Part shown: one piece after another, positions 9,839 through 18,420 of the stretch
Layout: each line of letters starts with the position of its first letter
Position numbering within the stretch: position 1 is the first letter of the stretch
DNA from: Bradyrhizobium diazoefficiens
GTDB lineage: Bacteria; Pseudomonadota; Alphaproteobacteria; Rhizobiales; Xanthobacteraceae
NCBI RefSeq assembly: GCF_016616235.1
Contig: NZ_CP067100.1
Coordinates: 4,523,001 to 4,587,000, forward strand
Direction: 5' to 3'
DNA: 64,000 bases
Made by a program: the position numbers and the translations under genes
Notes under the pieces: model-generated
What the model was told of the DNA's origin: nothing
Database searches by the model: none
What the model saw: only the letters and a program-made list of their open reading frames with translations

Positions 9839-10012
9839 ATGGCTGGGCCTTTTGCCAATGACAGCGAACACATCGACCGGCGCACCAGCCGCTCGATTTG
9901 CGACGCCGTGGGCGAACGGCTGCAGCAGAGCATCCGCCCCGACCCTCGGCTGCCGACGCATCTCGAGCAGCTCCTCGATGAGCTGAGGCGGCGCGAGCGC
10001 GATCCGCACTGA
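9839..10012 (+). CDS. Small hypothetical protein with a NepR-like C-terminus
   Basis: The 57-residue product is charged and helical, MAGPFANDSEHIDRRT... ending LEQLLDELRRRERDPH. The second half (AVGERLQQSIRPDPRLP then HLEQLLDEL) resembles the G-x2-L-x(n)-P-x(n)-LL-x2-L pattern of NepR anti-sigma factors, but is about two residues shorter between the G and the P. No phyR or ecfG lies nearby, so this is only a resemblance. The ATG at 9839 has GGA upstream. An ATG at 9794 would add 15 residues. It precedes the ABC-F gene by 71 bases. Confidence 0.5.
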   Translation: MAGPFANDSEHIDRRTSRSICDAVGERLQQSIRPDPRLPTHLEQLLDELRRRERDPH

Positions 10013-10083
10013 TGTGATTCGCGAAGCGTAGCCCTCACCGAAAAACGGGTTGCGTTCGAGGCGCCTTGCGGTGACAAGGCCGC

Positions 10084-11946
10084 ATGCTTGCCATCACCGA
10101 CCTCTCCATCCGCCTCGCCGGACGCCTTCTGATTGACCAGAGTTCCGTGCAGATCACGCCCGGATCGCGCGTCGGCATGGTCGGACGCAACGGCACCGGC
10201 AAGTCGACCCTGTTCAAGGTGATCCGTGGCGAGTTCGCGGCCGAGCACGGCTCGGTGACGCTGCCGCCGCGCTGGCGTGTCGGCAGTCTCGCGCAGGAAG
10301 CACCGAACGGCCCGGAAAGCCTGATCGCGGTCGTGCTCAAGGCCGATCTCGAGCGCGACGCGCTGCTGCGCGAGGCCGAATGCGCGACCGACCCGCACCG
10401 CATCGCGGAGATTCAGACCCGGCTCGTCGACATCGACGCACATTCGGCGCCCGCACGTGCCGCCGCGATCCTCTCCGGTCTCGGCTTCTCCGCCGCCGAT
10501 CAGCTTCGTCCCTGCGCGGAATTCTCCGGCGGCTGGCGCATGCGGGTTGCGCTCGCTGCGACGCTGTTCGCCGCCCCTGACCTCTTGCTGCTCGACGAGC
10601 CCACCAACTATCTCGACCTCGAAGGCACGCTGTGGCTGGAGGACCACCTCGCGCATTATCCGCGCACGGTGATCGTGATCAGCCACGACCGCGACCTGCT
10701 GGAAAGCTCGGTCGACCAGATCCTGCATCTGGAGCGCGGCAAGCTCACGCTCTACAAAGGCAGCTATTCCTCGTTCGAGGAGCAGCGCGCCGCGCGCGAG
10801 CTGCTCGATGCGAAAGCCGTCAAGCGCCAGGAAGCCGAACGCGCCCGCCTGCAAGCCTTCGTCGACCGCTTCAAGGCCAAGGCTTCGAAAGCGCGGCAAG
10901 CACAGTCCCGTGTCAAAATGCTGGAGCGGTTGAAGCCGATCACGGCGCTGGTCACCGAAGACGTCCGCGAGATCACCTTCCCCGCACCTGAAAAAATTCT
11001 GTCGCCGCCGATCATCGCGGTAGACAACGCCTCTGTCGGCTACGACCCGGCGACCCCGGTGCTGAGCCGCGTGACGCTCCGCATCGACAATGACGACCGC
11101 ATCGCGCTGCTTGGTGCCAACGGCAACGGCAAGTCGACCTTGGTCAAGCTGCTCGCCGGGCGGCTCGCGCCATTCTCCGGCAAGGTGACGCGCGCCGACA
11201 AGCTGTCGATCGCCTATTTCGCGCAGCACCAGCTCGACGAATTGAACGAGGACGCCTCGGCCTACGACCACGTCCGCAAGCTGATGGGCGACGCGCCCGA
11301 GGCAAAAGTGCGGGCACGCGCCGGCGGGATCGGCTTCTCCGGCAAGGCCGCCGACACCAGAGTGGGAAAACTCTCGGGCGGCGAGAAGGCGCGGCTGCTG
11401 CTGGGACTTGCCACCTTCTTTGGCCCCAACATGATCATCCTGGACGAGCCGACCAACCATCTCGACATCGACAGCCGCGCCGCGCTGGCCGAGGCCATCA
11501 ACGAATTCCCCGGCGCGGTGATCATGGTCTCGCACGACCGCTATCTGATCGAGGCCTGCGCCGACCGGCTCTGGATCGTCGCCGACCGCACCGTGACCAA
11601 TTATGACGGCGATCTCGACGAGTACCGCCGCCTGGTACTGTCCGCGCGCAATGCGGAAGCCTCTCCGCGCGAGCGCAGCGCTGCGAGCGAGAAGCCGCAG
11701 CGCCCGAAGCCGGACAATCGCGGCTCACTGAGGAGGCGCATCGCCGAAGCCGAGGCCGAGATCGCCCGCGTCAGCGACATCATCGCCAAGATCGACACCG
11801 CCCTCGCTTTGCCCGACATTTTCACCCGCGATCCCAAGCAAGCCGCGCAGCTGTCGAAGGCGCGCGCCAATGCCGCCGACGCGCTGGCGCGCGCGGAGGA
11901 ACAATGGCTTGAGGCGAGCACGCAGTTTGAGGAGGCGGCGGGGTAA
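10084..11946 (+). CDS. ABC-F family ATPase, YheS-like
   Basis: This soluble protein with two ABC ATPase domains belongs to the ABC-F group, which acts on ribosomes and not in membranes. Domain 1 has Walker A GRNGTGKST (34-42), signature FSGGWRMR and Walker B LLLLDEPTNYLD. Domain 2 has GANGNGKST, LSGGEKAR and MIILDEPTNHLD. The linker with FKAKASKARQAQSRVKMLERL and FSGGWRMR closely match E. coli YheS. The C-terminal 100 residues are a charged coiled coil. Length is 620 residues, against 637 for YheS. The cellular role is unproven. Confidence 0.92.
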   Translation: MLAITDLSIRLAGRLLIDQSSVQITPGSRVGMVGRNGTGKSTLFKVIRGEFAAEHGSVTLPPRWRVGSLAQEAPNGPESLIAVVLKADLERDALLREAECATDPHRIAEIQTRLVDIDAHSAPARAAAILSGLGFSAADQLRPCAEFSGGWRMRVALAATLFAAPDLLLLDEPTNYLDLEGTLWLEDHLAHYPRTVIVISHDRDLLESSVDQILHLERGKLTLYKGSYSSFEEQRAARELLDAKAVKRQEAERARLQAFVDRFKAKASKARQAQSRVKMLERLKPITALVTEDVREITFPAPEKILSPPIIAVDNASVGYDPATPVLSRVTLRIDNDDRIALLGANGNGKSTLVKLLAGRLAPFSGKVTRADKLSIAYFAQHQLDELNEDASAYDHVRKLMGDAPEAKVRARAGGIGFSGKAADTRVGKLSGGEKARLLLGLATFFGPNMIILDEPTNHLDIDSRAALAEAINEFPGAVIMVSHDRYLIEACADRLWIVADRTVTNYDGDLDEYRRLVLSARNAEASPRERSAASEKPQRPKPDNRGSLRRRIAEAEAEIARVSDIIAKIDTALALPDIFTRDPKQAAQLSKARANAADALARAEEQWLEASTQFEEAAG

Positions 11947-12082
11947 CGCCTCGGCAGTGAGCCCCGCACCAGCAAACTGGAGAAACAACCCCATGCAAAG
12001 TACAGGTATTTTTATACCGACAAGTTAAGGATTGAACGAGATTGGCTTTGCAGGGCTGGCGGCGCCCACCGCGGCTCTGCGA

Positions 12083-13120
12083 TCAGGTGAAAAAAGCGTT
12101 GAGCTTCTCTACCAATAGTTCCGGCGCTTCTTCCGGCAGATAGTGACCGCAGGGCAGGCTTTCGCCTCGGACGTCGTTGGCCTTGGCGCGCCATGTATCG
12201 AGTACATCGTAGCTCGATCCGACGACGCCCTTTGCGCCCCACAGCACCAGCAGCGGACAACCGATCTTGCTGTCGGAATCGGCTTCATCGTGGATCAGGT
12301 CGATTCCGGCAGCGGCGCGATAGTCCTCGCACACCGCATGCAGGGTCTCGCGGGTGTAGCAGCGGCGGTACTCTTCGAAAGCAATCGGGTCGATCGCGCC
12401 GGGCGTCTTGTTCTGCTTGTTGATATGAGCCTGCAGGTAGAACTCGAGATTGTTGCCGATCAAGGTTTCCGGGAGCGGCGCCGGCTGAATGAGAAAGAAC
12501 CACCACATGTAACGCGTGGCGAACTCCTTGTTCACCTTGGCATACATCGTCGCGGTCGGCGCGATGTCCAGCAGAACGGCCTTGGAAACGGCATCCGGGT
12601 GATCATGCAGGAGGCGATGGAGAACGCGCCCGCCGCGATCGTGGCCCACCGCCTGGAAGCGGTCAAAACCGAGCGCGCGCATCACCTCGACCTGATCCCG
12701 CGCCATCTCGCGCTTGGAATATCCGATACTGTCCTTGCCGCCTTCGGGCTTGCTCGAGTCGCCGTAGCCGCGCAAATCAGCCAGCACCACGGTGAATCGC
12801 TCTGCAAGCGTGGGGGCCACCTTGTGCCAGCACGCGACTGTCTGCGGGTGTCCGTGCAGCAGCAGAAGCGGCGGTCCCTCGCCTTTCACGAGCGTATTGA
12901 TCTCGGCCCCACTCGTCTTGAGGCGCATCTGGCGAAACCCTGGCAGCAGCTTTTGAATCTGGTCCGTGTTCACGGCATTATTCTCCTGAGCAAGAGCCTC
13001 GGGTGCCAGCATTGCCGAACCGAAGGCACCCGTTGTCAGCGCCATCGACATCAAATGGCGGCGCGTCAGCCCGATCTTCGATGGATCGGCGTGCGATTGG
13101 GCCTGTTCGAAGTCACGCAT
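12083..13120 (-). CDS. Exported alpha/beta hydrolase, haloacetate dehalogenase-like
   Basis: The 345-residue protein begins with a twin-arginine-type signal (TRRHLM, Arg 20-21, hydrophobic stretch, cleavage near ALA-45). The body resembles fluoroacetate/haloacetate dehalogenases: HGHPQ oxyanion region at 89, nucleophile Asp161 in GHDRGGR, acid Asp185 in LLDIAPT, His326 in CGHYLPEE, and Tyr267 in DYRA. In fluoroacetate dehalogenase a His-Trp pair lines the halide pocket; here that His position is Trp206, followed by Trp207. So the substrate may differ. It is last in a minus-strand series after the transporter (46-base gap). GGGAG precedes the ATG. Confidence 0.8.
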   Translation of the reverse strand: MRDFEQAQSHADPSKIGLTRRHLMSMALTTGAFGSAMLAPEALAQENNAVNTDQIQKLLPGFRQMRLKTSGAEINTLVKGEGPPLLLLHGHPQTVACWHKVAPTLAERFTVVLADLRGYGDSSKPEGGKDSIGYSKREMARDQVEVMRALGFDRFQAVGHDRGGRVLHRLLHDHPDAVSKAVLLDIAPTATMYAKVNKEFATRYMWWFFLIQPAPLPETLIGNNLEFYLQAHINKQNKTPGAIDPIAFEEYRRCYTRETLHAVCEDYRAAAGIDLIHDEADSDSKIGCPLLVLWGAKGVVGSSYDVLDTWRAKANDVRGESLPCGHYLPEEAPELLVEKLNAFFT

Positions 13121-13166
13121 GAGAGTCTCCCTGGAATATTTGTCGCGAACGAAGGCGCGGCCTCTA

Positions 13167-14489
13167 TCAAGACATCGATTTCATCAACAGCGTCGCGATC
13201 ACGATCATGATCGCGCCGCCGACGCGGGTGGAGATCTGGGCGAATGCCATCAGGCCCATGCGATCGGCGGCGCCGAGAATGGCGACATCACCGGTCCCGC
13301 CGAGGCCCGAGTGGCACGCGGTCACGATCGCCGCCTCGACCGGATACATGTTCAGCCACTTGCCGACGAAGAATCCCGACGCGATCATCGCCAGAACGGC
13401 GGCCGTGCAGATCATGATGTAGCCGGGATTGAAGGACGCGACGAGTTGCTGCCACGACACCAGCAGCGTTCCCATCGCGACCAGGATGGCGAAGGTCAGG
13501 TTGGTCGACATGAACTTGTTGATTTGATAGGCGCCGAGCTCCATCTCGGCCGGCAGGATCCTGGCCAGCTTCAGTGCCACCGCCGCGATGATCATCATGA
13601 TCGGACCGGGAATCCCCGTCACCGGCGCCAGCACCATTCCGAGCACGAACAGCGTGGACGACAGGACGATGCCCGCGCCGAGCAAAGCGAGATCGATCGG
13701 CTGGTCCGGCCGCGCTTCGCCGAGAATGTCATCGTCTCCCGTCCTGACCAGCATCCCCCTCCCATTGAGATTGCCGCGCTTCTCACCAAGCCGAGCCAGC
13801 AGGCCCGCGCTGACGATCGCGACGACATTGCCGAGAAGAGCCGCCGGCACCATCTGCGCAACGAGCTCGGCCTGCGGCCGCTGCAACATCTCCGCATAGG
13901 CGATCGAGAGCGGCAGGACGCCTTCTGCAAGACCGCCACCAAGGATCGGAATGATGACGAAGAAGAACGTGTCCTTCGGGCTGTGACCGAACAGCAGCCC
14001 CATGGCGATCCCCGCCGAGACCGCCGCGATCGTACCGACCAGGAGCGGGACGAACATGCGAATGAAGCCTTGAACGAGGACGCGATAGGGCATCCCCAGG
14101 ATCGAGCCCGCGACCAGGCAAGCAATGAAGAAATATTGGAAGTTGGCCGTGCGGAACGTGGTCGTGATCGCCTTCAGCGCTGCGTCGGGCATCAGACCGT
14201 AGCTCACCAGCGCCGACGGCACGAACAGGCAGAGGATGGCCGTGCCGCCGATCTGCTTCAGGACCGGTATGGTCTGGCCGAGCTTGCCGAGCAGGAAGCC
14301 AAGCAGCATCAGGACCAATAGACCGCCGATCACATCGTTCGGCAGCTTGCCGAAATGGACAGCCGCTGCACAGACGAGCGCGGCGGCGAGGTAGATGCCG
14401 CCGGGCAACGGACCGATCTTGAGGCGGGCAAGCTTCACCGGAGCAGCAGCCTCCGGCGCTTCAGCCGGGCGATATGTCGTGTCTACCAA
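13167..14489 (-). CDS. 2-hydroxycarboxylate transporter (CitS/2HCT family)
   Basis: Members of this family are secondary transporters, usually sodium-coupled, for citrate, malate and related hydroxyacids. The two re-entrant-loop motifs are visible: ILGGGLAEGVLPLS and GLGGTGDVAILGA. About ten to eleven hydrophobic helices fit 440 residues, the usual size. The first codon appears to be TTG, preceded by GGAGGG; there is no ATG near the expected N-terminus. It follows leuD by 71 bases and precedes the exported hydrolase, so it probably imports the acid that the LeuCD-like hydratase handles. The exact substrate is unknown. Confidence 0.88.
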   Translation of the reverse strand: MVDTTYRPAEAPEAAAPVKLARLKIGPLPGGIYLAAALVCAAAVHFGKLPNDVIGGLLVLMLLGFLLGKLGQTIPVLKQIGGTAILCLFVPSALVSYGLMPDAALKAITTTFRTANFQYFFIACLVAGSILGMPYRVLVQGFIRMFVPLLVGTIAAVSAGIAMGLLFGHSPKDTFFFVIIPILGGGLAEGVLPLSIAYAEMLQRPQAELVAQMVPAALLGNVVAIVSAGLLARLGEKRGNLNGRGMLVRTGDDDILGEARPDQPIDLALLGAGIVLSSTLFVLGMVLAPVTGIPGPIMMIIAAVALKLARILPAEMELGAYQINKFMSTNLTFAILVAMGTLLVSWQQLVASFNPGYIMICTAAVLAMIASGFFVGKWLNMYPVEAAIVTACHSGLGGTGDVAILGAADRMGLMAFAQISTRVGGAIMIVIATLLMKSMS

Positions 14490-14560
14490 GGGTCCCTCCG
14501 CTGTTTGTCATTGATTTATTCGTGGCGCGGCGATCAGCGCCGCGCGCGAGGTCGTGCAGG

Positions 14561-15169
14561 TCAGACGATCCAGGGATTCTCCGTGCGATGCCGCGCCTCG
14601 AAGGCGCGGATATCGTCGGCGAAGACAAGCGTAGAGGCGATGAAATCGCGGCCCGTCAGAAAGGCTTCCTTCCTCGCCGGCTCGATGTCGAACACGATCG
14701 CGCGGCGGCCGCGGTCGAATTGGATCGTCTGCGCCGTAAGGTCGATCGTGACGTCGTTGCGCGAGCGGTCGGCCACGACGGCGGCGAGCCCGACTACGAC
14801 GCCGGCCTCGAGAGCGATCGTCAACAGACCGTTATTGGCGCAATTGTCGTTGAAGATGCCGGCAAAGCTGGTGCCGATGAGTGCGCGGATGCCGAGCTGC
14901 TGAAGTCCCCACACCGCATGCTCGCGGCTCGAGCCGCAGCCGAAATTCGGGCCGACCACGAGAAAGCAGGCGTCGCGATAGCCGTCCTGGTTCAGAACGA
15001 AGTCCGGATTGGGCTTGCCGCCGCTAAAGCGCAGCAGGTTGAAAGCGCCCTCGCCGAGCCCGCTGCGGTCCACGCCCTTGAGGAACATTTTCGGCATGAT
15101 GACGTCGGTGTCGACGTTCGGCGCCATCATCGGCGCGGCCACGCCCGTGACCTGATCGAACGGCGTCAT
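14561..15169 (-). CDS. leuD: LeuD-like hydratase/isomerase small subunit
   Basis: This is the small subunit of an aconitase-family dehydratase, 202 residues. The swivelling-domain motifs DTDVIMPKMFLKGVDRSG and NFGCGSSREHAVWGL are present, with SFAGIFNDN following. The ATG at 15169 overlaps the leuC stop as ATGA, so the subunits are coupled. In E. coli it makes 3-isopropylmalate for leucine. Here the neighbouring 2-hydroxycarboxylate transporter and divergent LysR suggest a catabolic paralogue, for example a maleate, citramalate or dimethylmaleate hydratase. The symbol reflects family only. Confidence 0.85.
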   Translation of the reverse strand: MTPFDQVTGVAAPMMAPNVDTDVIMPKMFLKGVDRSGLGEGAFNLLRFSGGKPNPDFVLNQDGYRDACFLVVGPNFGCGSSREHAVWGLQQLGIRALIGTSFAGIFNDNCANNGLLTIALEAGVVVGLAAVVADRSRNDVTIDLTAQTIQFDRGRRAIVFDIEPARKEAFLTGRDFIASTLVFADDIRAFEARHRTENPWIV

Positions 15170-16584
15170 TGGCGCAGCCCTCCCAGCATCGAGCGAACGT
15201 CGGTGATGCGCCCGGTGACGGCTGCCGCCGCCACCATCGCCGGGCTCATCAGATGCGTGCGCGCGCCAGGTCCCTGGCGGCCTTCGAAGTTGCGGTTGGT
15301 CGAGGAGGCGCAGCGCTCTCCAGGCCTCAGCACGTCGTCGTTCATCGCAAGGCACATCGAGCAGCCGGATTGGCGCCATTCCACGCCGGCGTCGATGAAC
15401 ACCTTTGCAAGCCCCTCCGCCTCGGCCTGCGCTCTGACCTGGGTGGAGCCGGGCACGACGATCGCGCGCACGCCGGCCGCGACGCTGCGGCCGCGAAAGA
15501 TTGCGGCTGCATCGCGCAAGTCTTCGATGCGCGAATTGGTGCAGGACCCGATGAAGGCGAAGTCGATCGGTATGGATTGAATGGGCGTGCCCGGCGTCAG
15601 GCCCATATAGCTCAGCGCGCGCGTGGCCGCGGCCTTGCGATCGGGCCCACCCACGGGATCAGGCACACTGTCGGTGACCGCGATCGCCTGGTCGGGACTC
15701 GTGCCCCAGGTCACCAAGGGTGCCGCCTCGGATACGTCGAGCGTGACCTCGCGGTCGAACCGGGCATCGGGATCCGAGGCCAGTGCCAGCCAGCTCCTGG
15801 CCGCCCGCTCCCACATCTCGCCCTTCGGCGAGCGCGGACGGCCTTCCAGATAGTCCAGCACTTTCTGATCCGGCGCGATCACGACACCACGCGCGCCCGC
15901 CTCGACGATCATGATCGACATCACGATCCGGCTCTCGACGCTCATGTCCGAGACGATGGGACCACTGAACTCCACCGCGTATCCGGCGGCGCCGTCGGCA
16001 CCGATCCGCCGGATCACCTCCATGACGATGTCCTTGGAGGTGAGGCCGAGCGGCGTACGGCCGGTCAACTGCACGCGCATCGTCTTGAGCCGGCGATAGC
16101 GGACCGTCGAGGTCGCGAGATAATGCTCGATGTCGGACGTCCCGATACCGTAGCCGAGTGCACCGAACGCTCCATAGGCCGTGCTGTGGCTGTCGCCGGC
16201 CGCGATCACCATGCCCGGCATGACCAGTCCCTGCTCGGGGGCGACGACATGCTCGATGCCCTGGCGCGGATCGAGGATGTCGAAATATTCGATGCCGAAA
16301 TCCCGGGCGTTCTCGGCGAAATAGTCGACCTGCCGTGCCGCCGCGCCATCGGGCATCGCGCGGGTGCGCCGGGCGGACGTGGGATTGACGTGGTCAACCA
16401 CCATCAACGCCGCCTTCGGATTCCAGACCTTGCGTCCGGCCGCGCGCAAGCCGGCGAAGGCTTGCGGACTGGTATATTCGTTGAGCACCGTGCGGTCGAC
16501 ATAGAGCAGCACGAGACCGCGATCATCGAGATTGCGGACGACATGGGCGTCGACCAGCTTGTCGTAAAGCGTGCGCGCGGCCAT
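15166..16584 (-). CDS. leuC: LeuC-like hydratase/isomerase large subunit
   Basis: This is the [4Fe-4S] large subunit of an aconitase-family enzyme, 472 residues. The cluster ligands are Cys348 (IGSCTNSRIEDLR), Cys408 and Cys411 (SGCSMCLAMNDD). GERCASSTNRNFEGRQG is conserved too. Near residue 130 it reads AGDSHSTAYGAFG, where E. coli LeuC has CGDSHTATHGAFG, and the DH-x-ST region near 64 also differs (DHVNPTSARRTRAM). These differences fit a divergent paralogue. The ATG at 16584 has GGAGGAAAGCGCG upstream. It heads the operon leuC-leuD-transporter-hydrolase, divergent from lysR. Confidence 0.87.
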   Translation of the reverse strand: MAARTLYDKLVDAHVVRNLDDRGLVLLYVDRTVLNEYTSPQAFAGLRAAGRKVWNPKAALMVVDHVNPTSARRTRAMPDGAAARQVDYFAENARDFGIEYFDILDPRQGIEHVVAPEQGLVMPGMVIAAGDSHSTAYGAFGALGYGIGTSDIEHYLATSTVRYRRLKTMRVQLTGRTPLGLTSKDIVMEVIRRIGADGAAGYAVEFSGPIVSDMSVESRIVMSIMIVEAGARGVVIAPDQKVLDYLEGRPRSPKGEMWERAARSWLALASDPDARFDREVTLDVSEAAPLVTWGTSPDQAIAVTDSVPDPVGGPDRKAAATRALSYMGLTPGTPIQSIPIDFAFIGSCTNSRIEDLRDAAAIFRGRSVAAGVRAIVVPGSTQVRAQAEAEGLAKVFIDAGVEWRQSGCSMCLAMNDDVLRPGERCASSTNRNFEGRQGPGARTHLMSPAMVAAAAVTGRITDVRSMLGGLRQ

Positions 16585-16662
16585 CGCGCTTTCCTCCGGG
16601 AGAACTCTTTGCTCAAGGTGCCGCCCGCGGCACTGGAAATCCAATGTCGTGTTCTGATATCG

Positions 16663-16681
16663 TTATGCAGAGCATGCATAA
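16663..16681. promoter_or_regulatory. Candidate LysR-type operator
   Basis: TTATGC (16663-16668) and GCATAA (16676-16681) form a perfect inverted repeat with seven bases between. It contains the T-N11-A pattern (T16666, A16678) typical of LysR-family sites. It lies in the 126-base gap between the divergent leuC and lysR genes, 30 bases before the lysR start. Confidence 0.55.
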
Positions 16682-16710
16682 GCGATGCGGAGCTGGCCGG
16701 AGGCGATGTC

Positions 16711-17631
16711 ATGGAGATTAATTGGCTGCACGATTTCATCGCGGTGGCGACCACGCGCAGCTTCTCGCGCGCGGCCGAACAGCGCAATTGCTCGCAGCCG
16801 GCGCTGAGCCGCAGGATCCAGGCGCTCGAAGTCTGGACGGGCGCACCGCTGCTGGAGCGCACGACACATAGCGTCAATCTCACGCCCGCAGGGGAAGGCT
16901 TTCGCGAGATCGCCGAGGACGTCCTGCGCCGGCTCGCCGCCGGCCGGCTCGACGCTCAGGAACGGGCCCGCGGCGCCTCCGACGTGCTGAAATTCGCATC
17001 GACCAACGCGCTGTCGCTGACCTTCTTTCCTGATTGGCTGCGCGGCATCGAGACCAAGCTCTCGTTCGTTCCGAACGTGCAGCTCGTCGCCAATCACATG
17101 GAAGCCTGTGAACGCATATTGCTGGCCGGCGACGCACATTTTCTGCTCTGCCATTTTCACCCGGCGGCGGCGACGGCGCTGGCGCCGTCGCATTTTCGCT
17201 CGCTGCATGTCGGCGACGACAGGCTCATTCCGGCATCGGTGCCGGCATCAGCCCGGAGCCGCAAGCCGCTTTACAAGCTCCCGGGTACCCAGGCCGCGCC
17301 GGTCCCGTTCCTGAGCTTCCGTCCCGAGTCCGGCATGGGCCGAATCCTTGAAGCCGTGCGCGCGAAATCGCCGCGCGACATTCATCTGCGTACGACTTTC
17401 ACGTCTCATTTGGCGAAGCTGCTGGTGACCATGGTCCAGGCCGGCCGGGGCATGGCGTGGCTGCCCGAAAGCTTGATCAGCGCTCCGCTCGCCTCAGGCG
17501 AGATCGTCGCAGCAGGCGGGCCGGAATGGTACGTGCCGATCGAAATCCACGTGTTCCGGCCGAAGCTTCGCCTCGCCCAAGCCGCAGAGGCGTTCTGGCG
17601 CCACATCGAGAAAAACAGCAGTCAGGGCTGA
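16711..17631 (+). CDS. LysR-family transcriptional regulator
   Basis: The 306-residue protein has an N-terminal winged helix-turn-helix (WLHDFIAVATTRSFSRAAEQ then CSQPALSRRIQALE) and a C-terminal periplasmic-binding-like effector domain. It is divergent from the leuC-leuD-transporter-hydrolase operon, the standard position for a LysR activator of a catabolic operon. The ATG at 16711 follows GGAGG. The frame is open for about 1.5 kb upstream across leuC, but that is a shadow. The inducer is not predictable, though an operon substrate is the natural guess. Confidence 0.92.
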   Translation: MEINWLHDFIAVATTRSFSRAAEQRNCSQPALSRRIQALEVWTGAPLLERTTHSVNLTPAGEGFREIAEDVLRRLAAGRLDAQERARGASDVLKFASTNALSLTFFPDWLRGIETKLSFVPNVQLVANHMEACERILLAGDAHFLLCHFHPAAATALAPSHFRSLHVGDDRLIPASVPASARSRKPLYKLPGTQAAPVPFLSFRPESGMGRILEAVRAKSPRDIHLRTTFTSHLAKLLVTMVQAGRGMAWLPESLISAPLASGEIVAAGGPEWYVPIEIHVFRPKLRLAQAAEAFWRHIEKNSSQG

Positions 17632-17763
17632 GCATTGTCGGGCGCGCTGCTGCGAAAGAGACGAGCCCCATCGCACCACAAGCTGTGGCTCCGGCTCAAT
17701 ACCGCAGCATCATTATCGTGCTGCGCTAGGTGTTGGGACGCGACTTGATCGCGAGCCAAACAC

Positions 17764-18294
17764 CTACGCCGCCTTCTTCTTCGGCTTCGGCTTGGTCGCC
17801 TTCGGCACGACCTGCGGCTCGGGATTGCCCTCGATTGAGGACAGGCGACCGGACGTGAAGGTGTAGATGCCTGCACGCGGTCCGGTGGCCCACGTGACCA
17901 CGGCGACGCGGCGGCCGGCAGCATCGCTCGATAGATTGACGGTCGAGGGCGCGCCGATGCCGCGCACCACGTCGCATTCAGTATGGCCGAGCGCGACGGT
18001 GCCGCCCGATGGTGCCGGTGCCGTCGTCGATGCATTGGCGTCAGTTGGGCCCGGAGTGGGCGCCATGCCGGGACAGGCGCCGTCGGCGCTGACCAGGTCC
18101 TCTGCGGTCACCGGTTTGTCGGGGGTCAGCGGCGGCGATTCGATCGAGATGCTCTTGATGAAGAGGCGGCCAGGTTTCTGGAACCACTCGGCATCCTTCG
18201 ACAGCAGATCGGTCCCGCCCGAACAGCCCGCAATGAGCGGTGCGACGGCGGCCAACGCAACTATGAGCGACTTGGGAAGCTTTTGATGTCGCAC
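17764..18294 (-). CDS. Hypothetical lipoprotein
   Basis: The 176-residue product has a lipoprotein signal (hydrophobic stretch then LIAGC, Cys near residue 24). The middle is Pro/Thr/Ala-rich, followed by a compact region (HTECDVVRGIGAPSTVNLS) and a Lys-rich tail (KPKPKKKAA). The ECDVVRxxGxP block resembles small outer-membrane lipoproteins of Rhizobiales that lack a known role. The start is GTG. No operon partner is obvious. Confidence 0.75.
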   Translation of the reverse strand: MRHQKLPKSLIVALAAVAPLIAGCSGGTDLLSKDAEWFQKPGRLFIKSISIESPPLTPDKPVTAEDLVSADGACPGMAPTPGPTDANASTTAPAPSGGTVALGHTECDVVRGIGAPSTVNLSSDAAGRRVAVVTWATGPRAGIYTFTSGRLSSIEGNPEPQVVPKATKPKPKKKAA

Positions 18295-18420
18295 GATAAA
18301 CTAAATTCCCCGCGTGAAGGACCAGCCCTAAGCGATTGTCCCAACATCACTTTGCGGCACGAAGGTGACAAAGGCCAGCATCACCCGAAAAGTGCAAATT
18401 ATCATTAATTGCGATCGACG

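Noticed and set aside
9319..11535. A 738-codon minus-strand open frame opposite the ABC-F gene
   Set aside because: The plus-strand ABC-F gene is unmistakable; the antisense frame has no motif and is a composition effect.
15169..16710. A plus-strand frame continuous with lysR, which would give an 820-residue protein
   Set aside because: The first 500 codons are opposite leuC and show no domain; lysR has its own ATG and ribosome-binding site at 16711.
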